A program made the position numbers and the translations under genes. A DNA stretch of 16,301 bases. Source: Methanoregula sp. Its GTDB lineage: Archaea > Halobacteriota > Methanomicrobia > Methanomicrobiales > Methanospirillaceae. Below, piece by piece: positions 12,827 to 16,301 of this stretch. The stretch lies in NCBI GenBank assembly GCA_023228295.1, contig JALOBP010000049.1, forward strand, positions 7,281 through 23,581. The letters run 5' to 3'. Each line of letters starts with the position of its first letter. Within the stretch, counting starts at the first letter, position 1. Under the pieces are notes generated by a model. That model did no database searches and was not told where the DNA came from. It saw only the letters and a list, made by a program, of their open reading frames with translations.

Positions 12827-13698
12827 ATGATGAAATTTTTGAAAAATACCGCGAGGCTGGCACTATTGCATCCACCATTCTCAAAGACGGGGCACGGGAA
12901 ATCCGTGAAGGTGCATCCTATCTCGAGCTGGTGGAGTCCATCGAATCACGGGTGCGCGATGAGGGGGCAGCCCTTGCATTCCCGCTCAATGTATCGCTCA
13001 ACGAGGACGCAGCACACGACACTGCCTCTGTGGGAGATACACGGATTTTTAAAAGAAATGACGTCGTAAAGCTGGATCTCGGCGTTGAGGTTGACGGGTA
13101 TATCGCTGATACCGCAACTACCATAGATCTCGGAGACAATTCACTTCTCCTGCAGGCATCGGAGGCTGCACTCGATGCAGCAATCCGTACAATCCAGCCC
13201 GGTATAATAGCCGGCAACCTTGGTGCTGCCATCCAGAGAGAGATCGAGAGCAGGGGATACCGTCCCATTGCAAACCTAACCGGTCACGGGCTTGACCAGT
13301 ACGTACTTCACCGCTCGCCTTCAATTCCCAACATAGGTAACATGAGCGGCCCGGTGCTCGAAGAGGGCATGGTCTTTGCCATTGAACCATTCGCAACAAC
13401 CGGTAGTGGACATGTAGGAGAAAAGACGCGGAAAGAGATCTATTCCCAGATATCCACCAGACCGGTACGGATCCCGGCGGCACGGACTATTATCGAAAGT
13501 ATAAAAGACCGCAAAGGCTTGCCGTTTTCCCGGCGCTGGCTCCCGGAACGGAAACTGGATATCGCACTTCCCTCTCTCATAAGATCTGGAGTACTCCATG
13601 AGTACCCGGTTCTTGCAGACATCCCCGGTTCCCTCGTTTCCCAGCACGAACATACGGTTATCGTTACAGCTGATGGCTGTATTGTTACCACGCGATGA
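12823..13698 (+). CDS. map: methionine aminopeptidase, type II
   Basis: 291 residues. Removes the initiator methionine from nascent proteins. All key residues are visible: substrate His H65 (EDAAHDTAS), metal ligands D85 and D96 (KLDLGVEVDGYIADTATTID), H155 (LTGHGLDQYVLHRSPSIPN), E188 (FAIEPFA) and E276 (QHEHTVIV). The segment from about 195 to 260 is the helical insertion that marks type II enzymes and is absent from bacterial type I. The start overlaps the preceding M24 gene by 4 nt, with GGAGG about 10 nt upstream inside that gene. Confidence 0.96.
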   Translation: MNDEIFEKYREAGTIASTILKDGAREIREGASYLELVESIESRVRDEGAALAFPLNVSLNEDAAHDTASVGDTRIFKRNDVVKLDLGVEVDGYIADTATTIDLGDNSLLLQASEAALDAAIRTIQPGIIAGNLGAAIQREIESRGYRPIANLTGHGLDQYVLHRSPSIPNIGNMSGPVLEEGMVFAIEPFATTGSGHVGEKTRKEIYSQISTRPVRIPAARTIIESIKDRKGLPFSRRWLPERKLDIALPSLIRSGVLHEYPVLADIPGSLVSQHEHTVIVTADGCIVTTR

Positions 13699-13742
13699 GA
13701 TAGACTTATTCAGTCTGAAAATGATTAATTAAGGTTACAGCC

Positions 13743-15017
13743 ATGACCGGAGATTCAGAAAACCTGCGTATAATGGAAATCGTGCTGACCGCAGAAATAT
13801 TCAACCAGAACCCGGCACTCGATATCAATGACCTGCCCCCACCATGCCGGGAGATTTTCGGTGCCACCGGGGGTGCAGAAGTCAAAAGACCGGTGTATGT
13901 CAGTGACGGCCTGATCAAACGATCCATTTCGATTGCGGATGCACACCAGAAACTCAAAGAGAACCCGTTCATCACTTACGAGGAGTTCGGCCAGCGGCTA
14001 AAAATCACCGCGCTTGAGCCGGCAGCCCAGTGGTTCTTAAAACAGGGGGGCAAACCCTGTATTGAGAAAAACCCGGTGCTCGCATTTTTTTATGCGAACC
14101 TTGATTCCACAAGTGTTGATTACCAGAAGGTTCGTGCGGCAAATCCCCCCTATGAAGACACAAAAGCGCATCTCGACACCCGGCTCTCCAGACTCATTGG
14201 CGAAGATGAGAAGCTCCGGGGCGCTCTTGATCTCGTCATCATCAATGCCCCTGAAGAGGTTGAACAGCATATCGGGGATTTGATCTGCACTGCCGAACAG
14301 CTTGCAACCATAGAGAAGATCCAGCAATCCCTTGTTCACCGGGATTTCCTGCGCCGGCACCGTATTTACGAGATTGGAAAACTCCTTTTTGTCGGCCCAC
14401 CCGGGACGGGGAAAACGTCCATGGCTCTCGCCATGTCCCGTTCCATGCACATGCCGATTCTTGAAGTGCGCCTCTCGATGATCACATCACAATATCTCGG
14501 GGAGACATCGAAGAATATCGACCGTATTTTCGAACTTGCCAAGAAACTTTCCCCGGCAATCCTCTTCATCGATGAATTCGATTTCGTTGCAAAGAGTCGC
14601 ACTGCTGATGACCACGGAGCCATGAAACGCGCGGTTAACTCGCTCCTAAAAAACATCGACAAGATCAATCTCATCAGGAATGGGGTCCTGCTCATCGGCG
14701 CAACCAACCACCCGCAGCTCCTTGATGAAGCCGCATGGCGGCGGTTCGATGAAGTCATAGAATTCGCACTTCCTGACGAGAAGATGCGCAAGGAAATCTT
14801 AAAGACTGTCACGTCCACCCTTCGCTGTTCCATCGATTATGAAGCGCTGGCAAAACAGACCGAGGGCTTCTCCGGTGCAGATCTCCGCATGATGATCAAG
14901 GAGGCAATCCTTTCAGCACTCATGGATACGCGGCAGAATATTGAACCCGCTGATATCAAGAAGGGCATCACCATGGTACAGAACCGGGAAAAAATCCGGC
15001 ACCAGAACTGGATATAA
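13743..15017 (+). CDS. AAA+ ATPase with unassigned N-terminal domain
   Basis: 424 residues. The C-terminal half is a classical AAA module: Walker A GPPGTGKTS (218-226), Walker B ILFIDEFD (273-280, D277/E278), pore-loop-like YLGETSKN (251-258), sensor 1 in IGATNH (318-323), tandem arginine fingers R333/R334 in AWRRFDE, and sensor 2 GFSGADLR (375-382). This is the FtsH/proteasome-ATPase-like branch. The N-terminal 180 residues are not recognised and may be the substrate adaptor. They have no zinc ribbon and no membrane segment, so this is neither FtsH nor a PAN subunit. The start at 13743 has AGGTT about 7 nt upstream; an ATG at residue 11 is the alternative. A metallo-beta-lactamase-fold gene follows after 2 nt. 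Confidence 0.85.
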   Translation: MTGDSENLRIMEIVLTAEIFNQNPALDINDLPPPCREIFGATGGAEVKRPVYVSDGLIKRSISIADAHQKLKENPFITYEEFGQRLKITALEPAAQWFLKQGGKPCIEKNPVLAFFYANLDSTSVDYQKVRAANPPYEDTKAHLDTRLSRLIGEDEKLRGALDLVIINAPEEVEQHIGDLICTAEQLATIEKIQQSLVHRDFLRRHRIYEIGKLLFVGPPGTGKTSMALAMSRSMHMPILEVRLSMITSQYLGETSKNIDRIFELAKKLSPAILFIDEFDFVAKSRTADDHGAMKRAVNSLLKNIDKINLIRNGVLLIGATNHPQLLDEAAWRRFDEVIEFALPDEKMRKEILKTVTSTLRCSIDYEALAKQTEGFSGADLRMMIKEAILSALMDTRQNIEPADIKKGITMVQNREKIRHQNWI

Positions 15018-15019
15018 CC

Positions 15020-15742
15020 ATGAAACTCACGCTGCTTGGCACGGGCGATGCAATAGGTACGCCCAGGATCAACTGCGACTGCCCGCAGTGCAATCATGCT
15101 AAGAAGAACGGGGCCACACGCCTCCGCACTTCACTTCTCATCGAGAACGAGGGGAAACGTATCCTTATCGACACCTCACCGGATCTCCGCCAGCAGCTCC
15201 TCCGTACAGGCTCGCCTCACATCGATGCCGTGGTCTGGACTCATGGCCATTACGACCATTTCATCGGATTTGGCGAGTTTTACCGTGTCCAGAAGATCCC
15301 ACCGGTCTTCGCTGCGCCCTCGGTCCTTAGTTATTGCTCGGATCTGTTCCACTTTCTCTCATTTGAAAAATGTGCAGTCGACCCGTACACGTCTGTCGAA
15401 CTTTTCGGTGTCACGATTACACCATTCATAGTCACGCATCCACCTGCATTCACCTGTGGGATGCTCTTGGAAACAAAAAAATCACGGATCGGGTTCACAT
15501 CGGATACAAACCGCAACATCCCGCAAAAAAGCCTGGATCTTCTGACAGACCTTGATTTACTACTCCTAGATGCCCTGGTGCCATCAGGTATCAGCATCGC
15601 GAAGCACATGAACTATCCCGATGCATGCACACTCGCACAGGAGCTAGCACCGAAGGATTACCGCTGCGTTCACGTAAGCCATCACATGCCATGGGATCTG
15701 CCCCATCTTGGGACCGATGGCGAGACATTCGAGTTCGCGTAA
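15020..15742 (+). CDS. PhnP-like metallo-beta-lactamase-fold phosphodiesterase
   Basis: 240 residues. The catalytic metal motif is THGHYDH (H75, H77, D79, H80). Further likely ligands are H140 (VTHPPAFTCG), D162 (FTSDTN) and His in VSHHMP (221-222). C19-x-C21-x2-C24 (CDCPQC) matches the extra structural zinc site of the PhnP group of cyclic phosphodiesterases, and this separates it from RNase Z and from beta-lactamases. In E. coli PhnP hydrolyses ribosyl 1,2-cyclic phosphate, but no phosphonate genes are here, so the substrate is open. It starts 2 nt after the AAA+ ATPase stop without its own ribosome site, which indicates translational coupling. Confidence 0.88.
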   Translation: MKLTLLGTGDAIGTPRINCDCPQCNHAKKNGATRLRTSLLIENEGKRILIDTSPDLRQQLLRTGSPHIDAVVWTHGHYDHFIGFGEFYRVQKIPPVFAAPSVLSYCSDLFHFLSFEKCAVDPYTSVELFGVTITPFIVTHPPAFTCGMLLETKKSRIGFTSDTNRNIPQKSLDLLTDLDLLLLDALVPSGISIAKHMNYPDACTLAQELAPKDYRCVHVSHHMPWDLPHLGTDGETFEFA

Positions 15743-15797
15743 AACCGGTCCTGCAGAGGATCTTCTTCTTCACGTACGGTCTGCACGCCGACCCATA

Positions 15798-15808
15798 CCT
15801 TAATAGTT
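15798..15808 (+). promoter_or_regulatory. TATA box of rpoL
   Basis: CCTTAATAGTT is centred about 26 nt before 15829, placing the start of transcription at the rpoL ATG (15831), so the message is probably leaderless. It lies in the 88-nt gap after the hydrolase gene. Moderate match. Confidence 0.5.
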
Positions 15809-15830
15809 TTCAGGTGCCCAACATAGGTGC

Positions 15831-16106
15831 ATGATTGTAAAAGTACTCGAGCTCGAAAAGGACAAGGTGCGCCTCATCATCCAGGGGGAGGGCCACACGT
15901 TCATGAATGCCCTCGTGGAGGAGATCTTGAGCGATCCCGACATCGATGTGGCACGATATATGATTGAATTCCAGTTCTCGGATCCCGAACTGCTCGTCAC
16001 CACCAAAGGCAAGAAAAACCCCCTGCCCATTATCAGGAAAGCCTGCAAGCGCATTACCGGTCACTGCGATGAACTCCTCAAAGGCTTAAAGAAAGTTAAA
16101 GCCTGA
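15831..16106 (+). CDS. rpoL: DNA-directed RNA polymerase subunit L (Rpo11)
   Basis: 91 residues, normal length. It carries the alpha-like dimerisation motif shared with Rpb11/AC19: IIQGEGHTFMNALVEEILSD, then DIDVARYMIEFQFSDPELLVTTKGKKNPLPIIRKACKRI. The subunit pairs with RpoD to start assembly of the archaeal RNA polymerase core. The ATG at 15831 has an aligned TATA box. AGGTG lies only one nucleotide before the ATG and is too close to act as a ribosome site. A T-run follows the stop. Confidence 0.96.
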   Translation: MIVKVLELEKDKVRLIIQGEGHTFMNALVEEILSDPDIDVARYMIEFQFSDPELLVTTKGKKNPLPIIRKACKRITGHCDELLKGLKKVKA

Positions 16107-16132
16107 AAATTTTCCCAATACATTCCAAATAC

Positions 16133-16138
16133 TTTTTT
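16133..16138 (+). terminator. T-run terminator after rpoL
   Basis: Six T, 27 nt after the rpoL stop, in AT-rich sequence. Archaeal oligo-T termination is likely. No preceding stem is seen. Confidence 0.45.
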
Positions 16139-16240
16139 CCTGAGTTCTTCAAAGGATAATTCATTCTTGAATGCTTGTATGGGATTAAAAAACAAAAAAA
16201 ATGGCTCATCGCTATTCTGAGTGGGTAAGTGAGTACTGAA

Positions 16241-16300
16241 GTGGGGGCTGCCGCCCCCACGCCCCCATGCAGGATAGACTCCGCCGCCCCCGACGGGGCG
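16241..16300. repeat. GC-rich double hairpin, possible dispersed intergenic repeat
   Basis: Two perfect hairpins 24 nt apart. GTGGGGGC/GCCCCCAC (16241-16248 and 16253-16260, loop TGCC) is followed by CGCCCC/GGGGCG (16285-16290 and 16295-16300, loop CGAC). The GC content is far above the AT-rich sequence just upstream. The G-runs could also form alternative structures. The element continues to or past the window edge. Its form suggests a repetitive extragenic element, but there is only one copy in this window, so the repeat status is inferred. Confidence 0.45.
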
Positions 16301-16301
16301 C

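Noticed and set aside
14366..14833. Open frame of 155 codons antisense to the AAA+ core
   Set aside because: It lies wholly opposite the Walker A to sensor 1 region and has a Ser/Arg-rich product without domains. It is the usual shadow of a GC-biased gene.
15625..15834. 69-codon plus-strand frame overlapping the end of the hydrolase and the rpoL promoter
   Set aside because: It runs out of frame through the conserved C-terminus of the hydrolase and over the rpoL TATA box. It shows no domain and no ribosome site.
1..16301. Search for CRISPR arrays, transposases, integrases, tRNA-linked attachment sites and defence genes
   Set aside because: No repeat-spacer pattern, DDE or recombinase motifs, or duplicated tRNA ends were seen. 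The PLD and AAA+ genes alone do not make a defence island.

Overview
The window looks like chromosomal DNA of a methanogenic euryarchaeon, most likely of the order Methanomicrobiales (a Methanoregula-like genome). The evidence is a probable methanofuran-biosynthesis kinase (MfnE), an archaeal 7S signal recognition particle RNA, archaeal EF-1beta and RNA polymerase subunit L, an archaeal type II methionine aminopeptidase, AT-rich TATA boxes about 25 nt upstream of starts with many apparently leaderless genes, T-run terminators, and tRNA genes without encoded CCA. The genus is an inference. I see no insertion sequence, prophage, integrase or CRISPR array. The region reads as ordinary core genome with several poorly characterised accessory genes.

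Layout from left to right. A conserved-looking hypothetical protein (89-628, -) lies downstream of a MiaB/CDKAL1-type tRNA methylthiotransferase (726-1976, -). Diverging from the latter is a de novo NAD pair, aspartate dehydrogenase nadX and nadC (2080-3688, +). Next come a HEAT-repeat protein (3832-4419, +), a membrane-anchored probable OB-fold protein (4488-4850, -) and, diverging from it, two overlapping small regulators (winged helix, then XRE/Cro; 4922-5472, +). The first regulator carries a perfect 11+1+11 palindrome at its predicted transcription start. A secreted, membrane-anchored lamin-tail/phospholipase D fusion (5531-7195, -) diverges from mfnE (7252-7869, +), which is followed by a four-CxxC zinc-ribbon protein and EF-1beta (7913-8335, +).

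The middle is a long minus-strand block. Read in its own direction it runs: small two-helix membrane protein (11638-11393), winged-helix protein (11358-11074), tRNA-Asn, tRNA-Met, a Cys-rich putative methyltransferase (10741-9710), SRP RNA (9636-9325) and malate dehydrogenase (9311-8364). The SRP RNA and mdh are separated by only 13 nt.

The right part is on the plus strand: an Xaa-Pro-type M24 peptidase overlapping methionine aminopeptidase by 4 nt (11699-13698), an AAA+ ATPase followed 2 nt later by a PhnP-like metallo-beta-lactamase-fold hydrolase (13743-15742), and rpoL (15831-16106). The window ends in a GC-rich pair of hairpins that looks like a dispersed intergenic repeat.

The most interesting signals are: (i) divergent gene pairs that seem to share a single symmetric TATA element between two starts; (ii) the palindrome and two-regulator module next to a membrane OB-fold protein; (iii) the LTD-PLD-TM surface protein; (iv) the AAA+/MBL pair with an unassigned N-terminal domain of about 180 residues; and (v) the SRP RNA-mdh arrangement. 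No feature proves a new defence or mobile system. The best candidates for unexplored biology are the gene pairs in (iii) and (iv) and the Cys-rich methyltransferase. All calls rest on reading the sequence by eye, with no database search.
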